A DNA stretch of 64,000 nucleotides from contig CAWADH010000008.1 of NCBI GenBank assembly GCA_963780795.1, positions 1,240,001 to 1,304,000 of the forward strand, given 5' to 3'. This document shows, one piece after another, positions 17,144 through 24,102 of this stretch (position 1 is the stretch's first letter; every line of letters begins with the position of its first letter). The position numbers and the translations under genes are program-made. Source of the stretch: DATJGR01 sp963780795. Lineage in GTDB: Bacteria; Pseudomonadota; Gammaproteobacteria; Pseudomonadales; Azotimanducaceae. The notes below the pieces were generated by a model. The model was given only the letters and a program-made list of their open reading frames with translations. It ran no database searches and was not told where the DNA came from.

Positions 17144-18091
17144 ATGAACGTCGAGTTTCAGTCTACCGGCATCCGCTGCTGGCACGCCGGCGACGGCGCA
17201 CTCGTGCTCACGCTCGAAGGCGAACGCCCGACGATCTCGATCGCGGTGCTCGACGCCTATCACCGCGCCATCGCGCTCGCCGAATCGCGCTTCGAAATGC
17301 TGCTGATCGGCGAGGGTCAGAAAGACTTTGCTTACGGCGCCGATCTCGGCGAGACGGTAACTGTCGCCGCAAGTGGCGACACGACGCCGCTCGATCGCCT
17401 GCTCGACTACTACCAGCAAACGATGCTGGCACTCCGCCACGCGCGCATCCCAACAATCGCGGTGAGCCGCGGGGTCGCTGTCTCCGGCGGCTGCGAAGTG
17501 CTGATGCATTGCACGCGCGTCATCGCGGCGCCGACGAGTCCGATCGGGCTCGCCGAAGCGTCGATCGGCATAATGCCCGGCGGCGGCGGCGTCAAAGAGA
17601 TGGCGCGGCGGGCGGCGATGCGCGCCGGCACCGGCAATCTCCTACCCGACCTCGAGCGCGCCTTCGCGGTCGTGTCGGGCGCTCGCATCGCTTACGCGCG
17701 CGATGCAAAGCAATTCGATCTACTGGCGCAAGACGACGTCGTCAGCGACGTAGACGACCTGCTCTCCGTGGCGAAACGCGTCGGGCGCGAGCTGTTGAAG
17801 AACGGTCATCGACCGCCATCGCGCAACCCGCCGATTCGAGTCGGTGGTTCCGATGCGCGCGAACAGCTGATCGCGCTGCAGGCGGCAGGCGAGACGATCA
17901 CGACACATCAGCGTCGCGTGAACGCCGACATCGCGCGCGTGCTCTGCGGCGGCGACGGCCCCGCGCGCGAAGTGCCGGAACAGACGCTGCTCGATCTGGA
18001 GCGCCGCTACTTCCTTCAACTCGTGCAAACGCCGCTCACCCAGGCGAGGTTCGCCCATCTACGCAACACCGGAACGGCGCTCCGGAACTAG
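17144..18091 (+). CDS. Stand-alone enoyl-CoA hydratase domain of the FadN/FadJ C-terminal type
   Basis: A 315-residue crotonase-related protein. The oxyanion segments are KDFAYGADLGE near residue 60 and AVSGGCEVLMHCTR near residue 108, followed by GLAEASIGIMPGGGGVKEMARRA. The long helical C-terminus ending in LVQTPLTQARFAHLRNTGTALRN resembles the hydratase part of FadN-type 3-hydroxyacyl-CoA dehydrogenases, in which this domain sits behind the dehydrogenase domain. Here no dehydrogenase domain is attached; the SDR immediately upstream could supply that step. That link is inference. Identity as a crotonase-fold protein is well supported; the exact reaction is not. Confidence 0.8.
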   Translation: MNVEFQSTGIRCWHAGDGALVLTLEGERPTISIAVLDAYHRAIALAESRFEMLLIGEGQKDFAYGADLGETVTVAASGDTTPLDRLLDYYQQTMLALRHARIPTIAVSRGVAVSGGCEVLMHCTRVIAAPTSPIGLAEASIGIMPGGGGVKEMARRAAMRAGTGNLLPDLERAFAVVSGARIAYARDAKQFDLLAQDDVVSDVDDLLSVAKRVGRELLKNGHRPPSRNPPIRVGGSDAREQLIALQAAGETITTHQRRVNADIARVLCGGDGPAREVPEQTLLDLERRYFLQLVQTPLTQARFAHLRNTGTALRN

Positions 18092-18155
18092 CTCGACGGC
18101 ATCCGCCGACGCACCGGGTGCCCGCATGATGACGAATCCATGCGGCCGAAGCGGT

Positions 18156-18161
18156 TACAGT
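18156..18161 (+). promoter_or_regulatory. Candidate -10 element (TACAGT) for the DedA gene
   Basis: TACAGT followed by AGCCGGG lies 28 bp before the DedA ATG and fits the recurrent TAnnnT/GCCG arrangement in this window; the -35 is not recognisable. Confidence 0.4.
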
Positions 18162-18189
18162 AGCCGGGCAGTCAGACGATGAGTCATCG

Positions 18190-18801
18190 ATGAACGAAGT
18201 CGCCGCGTGGATCCAACAGTATGGCTATGTCGCGATCTTCCTCGGCACGTTCGTCGAAGGTGAGTCGATTGCGCTGCTCGGCGGTTTCATCGCGCACGGC
18301 GAGTTGCTCAATCTGACGTTCGTCATGCTGGTGTCGTTCATCGGTTCGTTCTGCGGCGACCAGACGGCGTTCTGGTTGGGGCGCATATACGGTTCGCGCT
18401 GGAAACCGAAGTCGCCGATGGTGCAACGACGGATGGCGCACGCGGAGCAGCTGCTGAATCGCTATCAGGTGCCGGTGCTGCTCGGATTCCGCTTCGTGTA
18501 TGGAATACGCAACGCGACTCCGTTCGTAGCCGGAAGCATCACCAACATCGCGTGGCCGCGTTTCGTTTTTCTCAACGCAGCAGGGGCGCTGATCTGGGCC
18601 ACGTCCATTCCGGCAATCGGCTACTACTTCGGTCACACTGCCGAGACGCTGCTCGGATCGAGAAAGATCTACGAGGGCCGCATCCTCGCCGCATTGGTCA
18701 TCGGCGGTCTGCTGATATGGGCGATACGCTTTCTGCGAGCGCGACGCCGGGCTGCACGAGAGACCGCAATAGGCGCTGCGAACCCGCACCACAAGCAATG
18801 A
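18190..18801 (+). CDS. DedA family membrane protein
   Basis: A 203-residue inner-membrane protein of the DedA/SNARE-associated (VTT-domain) family. Typical sequences are YGYVAIFLGTFVEGESIALLGG at the N-terminus (acidic residue in the re-entrant region), GDQTAFWLGRIYG near residue 58, LGFRFVYGIRNATPFVAGS near residue 98 and NAAGALIWATSIPAIGYYFG near residue 132. DedA proteins act as lipid flippases, for example of undecaprenyl phosphate. Its last 104 bp overlap the end of the DUF502 gene on the other strand. Confidence 0.9.
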   Translation: MNEVAAWIQQYGYVAIFLGTFVEGESIALLGGFIAHGELLNLTFVMLVSFIGSFCGDQTAFWLGRIYGSRWKPKSPMVQRRMAHAEQLLNRYQVPVLLGFRFVYGIRNATPFVAGSITNIAWPRFVFLNAAGALIWATSIPAIGYYFGHTAETLLGSRKIYEGRILAALVIGGLLIWAIRFLRARRRAARETAIGAANPHHKQ

Positions 18802-19342
18802 CCGTTTGCAGAACGTCGCTTCCCGGTATGGGCACCCGCTGTACTTGCGACGGCAGCACGTGGAGCACCAGGCCCGTCGTCGGATTGGGTCCGGTCGGCA
18901 CGAACACCGTCGTCCCCTCAGGACCTTCGTCAGACAGGAAGCCGGTCAACCGGATGTCATCGCCTACGGTCACGATCACCGGCCGCGCGAACGGGTTCTG
19001 ATCGCGTTTGCCCAGGTAGCTGACGATCTCCTTCACCGGTTTGTAGCCGGGCACGCGCTGTACCGTATTGCGCTCGAGCCAGTTGAACGCGCGGTTGCCG
19101 AAGCGGGTGCTTACGATCGCGCCGAGTACGAAGCACGACACCAGAATCACCGCGACCGTCAGCGCGTGCCCCACCCAGATCGGCAATTGCAGATTGGTCG
19201 CGATCAGTTCCGCTACCGGCGCCGTTTTGCCCGCGATCCACGTTCCGAGCCACAACAGCAGATTCGCGAACACGAACAGAGGCAGCACCACCAGCATGCC
19301 GCCGATCAGCGTCGTGCGAATGTAGTGATGCTCTCCCGCCAT
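18698..19342 (-). CDS. DUF502 domain-containing membrane protein
   Basis: A 214-residue protein with two N-terminal membrane segments (LIGGMLVVLPLFVFANLLLW and VGHALTVAVILVSCFVLGAI). The DUF502 hallmarks follow: RVPGYKPVKEIVSYLG, GFLSDEGPEGTTVFVPTGPNPTTG and VLHVLPSQVQRVPIPGSDVL. Function is unknown in bacteria; plant relatives (LCV/COV) affect vascular patterning. The last 35 residues are encoded opposite the DedA C-terminus, and the family usually ends near residue 185. The start ATG at 19342 lies 2 nt after the nitronate monooxygenase stop, so both are probably in one transcript. Confidence 0.85.
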   Translation of the reverse strand: MAGEHHYIRTTLIGGMLVVLPLFVFANLLLWLGTWIAGKTAPVAELIATNLQLPIWVGHALTVAVILVSCFVLGAIVSTRFGNRAFNWLERNTVQRVPGYKPVKEIVSYLGKRDQNPFARPVIVTVGDDIRLTGFLSDEGPEGTTVFVPTGPNPTTGLVLHVLPSQVQRVPIPGSDVLQTVIACGAGSQRLLRSLVQPGVALAESVSPISADRR

Positions 19343-19344
19343 AC

Positions 19345-20460
19345 TCAAATCCAGTTCGAACTGCGTTTCAGGGCCTGCTCCGCTCCCCAGACCAGTTCTT
19401 TGAAGATCTCCGATGCGGGCCGAACCGACTTGATCAGCCCGATGCCTTGACCGGCGAAACCGGGATTCACGTCGCCGCGCTTGTCGCGCGTTGCGGCCGC
19501 CAGCACCGGACCCGACACCGCACCCTGATATGGCATCGGCAACGGCGTTTTGTCCGCACGCTCCCACGCATCGGTCCACAGGCTGCGGATGATCCGCGCC
19601 GGCTTGCCGGTGACGCTGCGCGATACCACGGTGCCGTCTTCGCTCGCGTCGACGATCGCCTGCTTCTGGAAGTCCTGAATGCCCGCTTCGTTCGACGCGA
19701 GAAACGCCGAACCGACCCATACGCCTTCGGCGCCGAGCATCATCGCCGCCGCGATGCCGCGCCCGTCCGTAATGCCGCCCGCGCCGAGCACGGGCACGTC
19801 GCCAACCGCGTCGACCACCTGCGGAATCAGCGCCATCGTGCCGATCGGCGAGTTGTGGCCGCCGCCGTCGTGCCCTTGTGCGACGACGATGTCGATGCCG
19901 GCCTGAATCACCTGCACCGCGTGCTTCACCTTGCCGACCACGCACATCACCTTCGTGTCGTTGGCGCGCAGGCGTTTCATCCATGGACCGGGATTGCCGA
20001 GACCCGACGCGTACACCGGCACGCGCTCTTCGATCACCACTTCCATCTGTGCGTCGAAAAATTCCTTCGACAGCGGCGCCGGTTCGCCGGGTTCGCGGCG
20101 CTGGCGCAGCGCTGCGGGGTCGACCGGCGCGAGGTGCTGCGCCTGCATGAACTGCGCGGCGAACGCCTGCATTTCGGGCAGCAGATCCATTGGCGTTGGA
20201 CCTTCGCTGTGCGAATAGTCGGCGCGCCTCACCGAAGCCGGCAGCAGCGTGTCGACGCCGAACGGTTTGTCGGTGAGTTCGCGGGTGCGGCGGATCCACT
20301 CGCGCAACAGCTTCGGCCCGCAGCCGGCCGCGCCGAGCACACCCAATCCACCGGCATTCGAGACTGCCGCCGCGAGTTCGGGCGTGCTCGCGCCGCCCAT
20401 GCCCGCGAGCACGATGGGAAATTCGATCTCCAGTATTTCGCAGACCCGGGTCTTGAACAT
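19345..20460 (-). CDS. Nitronate monooxygenase family (NAD(P)H-dependent flavin oxidoreductase)
   Basis: A 371-residue FMN-binding TIM barrel. Family sequences include FPIVLAGMGGASTPELAAAV near residue 15, the catalytic-His region IVVAQGHDGGGHNSPIGTM near residue 188 and VPVLGAGGITDGRGIAAAMM near residue 222 (FMN phosphate site). Family enzymes oxidise alkyl nitronates or act as 2-nitropropane dioxygenase-like or NADH:quinone reductases. It lies downstream of a flavin reductase gene on the same strand with a 48-bp gap, which would be consistent with flavin supply, though class I nitronate monooxygenases do not need one. Confidence 0.87.
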   Translation of the reverse strand: MFKTRVCEILEIEFPIVLAGMGGASTPELAAAVSNAGGLGVLGAAGCGPKLLREWIRRTRELTDKPFGVDTLLPASVRRADYSHSEGPTPMDLLPEMQAFAAQFMQAQHLAPVDPAALRQRREPGEPAPLSKEFFDAQMEVVIEERVPVYASGLGNPGPWMKRLRANDTKVMCVVGKVKHAVQVIQAGIDIVVAQGHDGGGHNSPIGTMALIPQVVDAVGDVPVLGAGGITDGRGIAAAMMLGAEGVWVGSAFLASNEAGIQDFQKQAIVDASEDGTVVSRSVTGKPARIIRSLWTDAWERADKTPLPMPYQGAVSGPVLAAATRDKRGDVNPGFAGQGIGLIKSVRPASEIFKELVWGAEQALKRSSNWI

Positions 20461-20508
20461 GTTTGAAATTCCTAACGAATCGACTTGAGGCGCGGCGCCT
20501 GCTGTCTA

Positions 20509-21003
20509 CTAAATGAACGTCTCGAAGCGTCCGTATGTGCCGCGGAAGAACAACAGCGGTTCCGCGCCGGCATCGAGAATCTGCAGGTCGCGCACGCGGC
20601 CGACCGCGATGATGTGATCGCCTGCATCGTGTTCGGCTTCGACATCGCAGTCGATGTATGCGATCACACCGTCGAGCACCGGCGAACCCGTTACACCTGG
20701 ACGCCAGCCGACATCCGCAAACTGTCCGGGCTTGGCGAACTGGTCACAGACCACTTTCTGCCGCGCGGACAGCACGTTGATGCAGAAGCTGCCGGAGCGG
20801 CGCAGCTTCGGCCAGCTCGTGCTGGTTTTACCCGGGCATACCGCGACGAGCGGCGGATCGAGCGACAACGACGTGAAAGACTGCGCGGCGAAGCCGGCCG
20901 GCTGACCGTCGAGCACACCCGTCGCAATCACCACGCCGGTGCAGAATTGCGACAGCGTGTTGCGAAAGGTCCGGCCGTCGAAGGCCACGTCGGTAGCTGC
21001 CAT
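20509..21003 (-). CDS. Flavin reductase family protein
   Basis: A 164-residue protein of the flavin reductase-like (split-barrel) family. It has FRNTLSQFCTGVVIATG at the N-terminus, AQSFTSLSLDPPLVAVCPGK near residue 40 (flavin site), FCINVLSARQKVVCDQFA and the terminal LLFFRGTYGRF. Such proteins supply reduced FMN or FAD to two-component monooxygenases, or reduce other substrates. The partner is not obvious in this window; LLM-type and nitronate monooxygenase genes are nearby. Upstream is a GGGGAA ribosome binding site. Divergent from the acyl-CoA dehydrogenase gene. Confidence 0.87.
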   Translation of the reverse strand: MAATDVAFDGRTFRNTLSQFCTGVVIATGVLDGQPAGFAAQSFTSLSLDPPLVAVCPGKTSTSWPKLRRSGSFCINVLSARQKVVCDQFAKPGQFADVGWRPGVTGSPVLDGVIAYIDCDVEAEHDAGDHIIAVGRVRDLQILDAGAEPLLFFRGTYGRFETFI

Positions 21004-21112
21004 CGGTTCCCCGCGCGCCGTGAAACCGCGGCACTATAGCAGAAGGCAACTCCACGACACTGGCGCGCTGCTTCTCTTACGCAGAGGGCTGCGCGTGCCG
21101 CGAGAACCCCGC

Positions 21113-21118
21113 TAAAAT
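21113..21118 (+). promoter_or_regulatory. Candidate -10 element (TAAAAT) for the acyl-CoA dehydrogenase operon
   Basis: TAAAAT lies 26 bp before the ATG at 21144 in the 140-bp divergent region with the flavin reductase gene. No clear -35 box. Confidence 0.4.
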
Positions 21119-21143
21119 CCCACTCCTTCGATCCATCAAGGTG

Positions 21144-22343
21144 ATGTCCGTGGCCGATCTCGATACGTTCCGCAGCGAAACCCGTGCCTGGCTCGAGGCG
21201 AACTGTCCGCCGTCGATGCGCACGCCCGGCAGCGAAGAAGAAACGGTGTGGGGCGGTCGGCGCGAGAAGTTCGTCAATCCGGAGTCGCGCGTCTGGTTGA
21301 CCCGAATGGCGGAGAAAGGCTGGACGTGTCCGATGTGGCCGAAACAGTACGGCGGCGGCGGTCTGTCGATCGACGAGAACCGCGTGCTGCAGCAGGAACT
21401 GTCGCGCATCGCCGCGCGGCCGGCGCTGTCGAGCTTCGGCATCTGGATGCTCGGACCCGCGCTGCTCGAATTCGGCAACGAAGCGCAGAAGCTCGAGTAT
21501 CTGCCGCAGATCGTCCGCGGCGAAATCCGCTGGTGCCAGGGTTACTCGGAACCGGGTTCCGGTTCCGACCTCGCCGGCTTGCGCACGCGCGCCGAAGACA
21601 TGGGCGACTATTACCTCGTCAACGGCTCGAAGATCTGGACGTCGTATGCCGACGAGGCCGACTGGATCTTCTGTCTGGTGCGCACCAACTTCGAAGTGCC
21701 GAAGCACGAAGGCATCAGCTTCCTGCTGTTCGACATGGAATCGCCCGGCGTCAGCACGTCACCCATCACGTTGATCAGCGGCTCGTCGCCGTTCTGCCAG
21801 ACGTTCTTCGACAACGTCAAAGTGCCGAAACAGAATCTCGTCGGCCAGCAGAATCACGGCTGGACGATCGCGAAGCGGCTGCTGCAGCACGAGCGGCAGA
21901 TGATCGCCGGCATCGGCGGCAACTCGGCACTCGGCGCAACGGGCCGCAAGATGGAAGACATCGCGAAAGAGTACGTCGGTGAAAACGACGGCCGCATCGC
22001 CGACGCCGCGATCCGCTCCAAGATCACCAGCCACCGGATGAACGACCGCGCCTTTCAACTGACGTTGGGACGCTCCATCGAAGAAGCGAAAGCGGGTCGC
22101 GCGGATGGCAACCTGAACTCGATGTTCAAGTACTACGGCACCGAACAGAACAAGCGCAAATACGAAGTGCTGCTCGAAACGATGGGCACGCAGGCAGTCG
22201 GCTGGGACGGCACCGCGTTCAGCGATCGCGAATTGAACACGACGCGCCAGTGGCTGCGCTCGAAAGCGAACTCGATCGAAGGCGGCACCAGCGAAGTGCA
22301 GCTGAACGTGATCGCGAAGCGGGTGTTGGGGCTGCCGGACTGA
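21144..22343 (+). CDS. Acyl-CoA dehydrogenase family protein
   Basis: A 399-residue FAD enzyme that introduces a 2,3 double bond into acyl-CoA. Landmarks: WTCPMWPKQYGGGGLSIDEN near residue 60, RWCQGYSEPGSGSDLAGLRT near residue 130 (FAD/substrate loop), YLVNGSKIWTSYADEADWI, and the C-terminal IEGGTSEVQLNVIAKRVLG. The long N-terminus and C-terminal ending resemble the FadE branch used for branched or steroid side-chain acyl-CoAs; that assignment is inference. Three start codons lie in frame within 10 nt (GTG 21141, ATG 21144, GTG 21150); the ATG is taken. The stop overlaps the likely CTG start of the acetyltransferase gene. Confidence 0.9.
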   Translation: MSVADLDTFRSETRAWLEANCPPSMRTPGSEEETVWGGRREKFVNPESRVWLTRMAEKGWTCPMWPKQYGGGGLSIDENRVLQQELSRIAARPALSSFGIWMLGPALLEFGNEAQKLEYLPQIVRGEIRWCQGYSEPGSGSDLAGLRTRAEDMGDYYLVNGSKIWTSYADEADWIFCLVRTNFEVPKHEGISFLLFDMESPGVSTSPITLISGSSPFCQTFFDNVKVPKQNLVGQQNHGWTIAKRLLQHERQMIAGIGGNSALGATGRKMEDIAKEYVGENDGRIADAAIRSKITSHRMNDRAFQLTLGRSIEEAKAGRADGNLNSMFKYYGTEQNKRKYEVLLETMGTQAVGWDGTAFSDRELNTTRQWLRSKANSIEGGTSEVQLNVIAKRVLGLPD

Positions 22344-22891
22344 ACCCGCCACCGAGTTATTCAGACGGCGTCGTCACGATTCGCCCGCAACGCGCGGACG
22401 ACCTCGAGGCGGATCTGGCGGCGAAGGACCAAGAGCAGATCAACTGGCTGTGGCTCCCCGGTCAACGCGAACAATGGCAAGCCATGACGTGCGACGAGCA
22501 GCGTGCTCACGCTACGCGAACGCTCGCAGCAAACCGCGATGCGTTCGGAGCGGGCCCGAAGTGGTGCTTCTCGGTCGACTCGGCGGACGCGAACTACGTC
22601 GCCTACGTCGACTTCGATCTCGCCAACGCGCACGTACCGGCGGGCGATGCGAACATTTCGTACTCGTCGCATCCGGCGCACCGCGGACGCGGGTATGTCG
22701 CGCGTGCCGTGAGACTGGTCGTGCGCTTCATCACCGAACACACTGACGCACCGCGGGCGCATCTGATCGTCGATGCCGAAAACACGGCATCGCTACGCGT
22801 GGCACACGCCGTAGCCGCGGCCGAGGTCGAGCGTTGGCTCGACGCTCGCGGCCGCACGATGATCCGGCACGAATTGAGGCTATGCGCATGA
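22340..22891 (+). CDS. GNAT family N-acetyltransferase with probable CTG start
   Basis: About 183 residues with the GNAT pattern: VVTIRPQRADDLEADLAA at the N-terminus, NYVAYVDFDLANAHV (strand 4), ISYSSHPAHRGRGYVARAV around residue 110 (acetyl-CoA pyrophosphate motif Q/RxxGxG/A as RGRGYV) and DAENTASLRVAHAVA. The substrate is unknown. There is no ATG, GTG or TTG near the domain start; the only fit is CTG at 22340, which overlaps the preceding TGA as CTGA, the same geometry as the GTGA and ATGA couplings elsewhere here. An ATG at 22250 would put 30 residues inside the upstream gene. It overlaps the aminotransferase ATG by ATGA. Confidence 0.72.
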   Translation: MNPPPSYSDGVVTIRPQRADDLEADLAAKDQEQINWLWLPGQREQWQAMTCDEQRAHATRTLAANRDAFGAGPKWCFSVDSADANYVAYVDFDLANAHVPAGDANISYSSHPAHRGRGYVARAVRLVVRFITEHTDAPRAHLIVDAENTASLRVAHAVAAAEVERWLDARGRTMIRHELRLCA

Positions 22892-24057
22892 TCGATCCCA
22901 TACGCAGCGATGTCGCCGCACTCACGCCGAGCGGCATTACGCTGATCAGCCGTGGCCGTGGCGATCGGCCAGGGTTGATTCCGCTGTGGTACGGCGAGAG
23001 CGATCTGCCGACGCCGGATTTCATTCGCGCCGCTGCGAAGCGCGCGCTCGACGACGGCATGACCTTCTATACGCCGGCGCGCGGCGTGTTGCGGTTGCGC
23101 GAATCGATCCGCGACTGGCACCGGCGGCGCGTGAACGCCGACATCGACGTCGAACGCATCACCGTACCGGGTTCCGCGATGCTCGCGGTTACCCACTCGG
23201 TGCAATGCCTCGTGCGGACCGGCGACGAAGTGATCGTGATCGCGCCGATGTGGCCCAACATCTTTCAGGCGATCGAGGTCGCCGGCGGCCTGCCGCGGTT
23301 CGTCTGGTTGAAGCGTGAGCACGACGGGCCGTGGCGGCTCGACATGGGCGAAGTGATCGACGCTATGAACGCCCGCACGAAGGCGGTGTTCCTCGCGTCG
23401 CCGTCGAATCCGACCGGCTGGGTGATGTCGTCAGCCGAACAACGAGCACTGCTACATGTGTGTCGCGCGCGCGGCATCGGCATCATCTCCGATGAAGTGT
23501 ACGGCCCGATCGTGTACGACGGCTCGGCGCACGCGCCAACCTTCGCAACGCTCGCCGAACCGGACGACGCGGTCTTCATCGTGAACAGTTTTTCGAAAGC
23601 GTGGGCGATGACCGGCTGGCGTGTCGGCTGGGTGATTCATCCGCGCCGAGTGGCCGAAGCGCTCGGCGTGGTGTCGGTGTCGGGCAACACCGGCGCGACG
23701 AGCTTCGTGCAGGCGGGCGCAATCGCCGCGATCGAACAGGGCGATCCATTCGTCGCGTTGCAGCTCGAACGCTGCCGGCGCAACCGCGGGCAGCTCGCCG
23801 AGTTCATCGCCAGTCATCAACGGCTGAGCTGGGCCGAACCGCCCGGTGGTTTCTACGGCTATGTCGCGATCGACGGCGTCACGGATAGTTTTGCATTCGC
23901 CGATTCGCTGTTTCACAACGCGAACATCGGAGTTTCTCCCGGCATGTCGTTCGGTCCGCGCGATCACGCAGACAATGAACGCTACATCCGTATCTGCCTC
24001 GCGTACGATCCCGACAAGTTTGCAGAGGCGCTGACTCGCTTCGGCATGGTGTTGTGA
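22888..24057 (+). CDS. Pyridoxal phosphate-dependent aminotransferase (class I/II)
   Basis: A 389-residue fold-type I aminotransferase. It shows LIPLWYGESDLPTPDFIRAA, FYTPARGVLRLRESIRDW near residue 55, the FLASPSNPTGWVMS motif near residue 170, IISDEVYGPIVYDG and the Schiff-base lysine in NSFSKAWAMTGWRVGW near residue 237, with the conserved Arg near the C-terminus (ERYIRICLA). It transfers amino groups between an amino acid and a 2-oxo acid; substrate unknown. ATG 22888 forms an ATGA overlap with the acetyltransferase stop, though an in-frame ATG at 22882 is also possible. Third gene of the acyl-CoA dehydrogenase operon. Confidence 0.88.
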   Translation: MIDPIRSDVAALTPSGITLISRGRGDRPGLIPLWYGESDLPTPDFIRAAAKRALDDGMTFYTPARGVLRLRESIRDWHRRRVNADIDVERITVPGSAMLAVTHSVQCLVRTGDEVIVIAPMWPNIFQAIEVAGGLPRFVWLKREHDGPWRLDMGEVIDAMNARTKAVFLASPSNPTGWVMSSAEQRALLHVCRARGIGIISDEVYGPIVYDGSAHAPTFATLAEPDDAVFIVNSFSKAWAMTGWRVGWVIHPRRVAEALGVVSVSGNTGATSFVQAGAIAAIEQGDPFVALQLERCRRNRGQLAEFIASHQRLSWAEPPGGFYGYVAIDGVTDSFAFADSLFHNANIGVSPGMSFGPRDHADNERYIRICLAYDPDKFAEALTRFGMVL

Positions 24058-24088
24058 CGCGGCTATAGCACCGCGTGCAGAAGCTGCA
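24058..24088. terminator. Two adjacent hairpins between convergent genes
   Basis: CGCGG/CCGCG arms (24058-24075, 8-nt loop) and TGCAG-AAG-CTGCA (24076-24088) fill most of the 45-bp gap between the convergent aminotransferase and STAND regulator genes. Neither is followed by a clear T run, so intrinsic termination is uncertain. Confidence 0.3.
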
Positions 24089-24102
24089 ATTGGACAGCAG
24101 AG

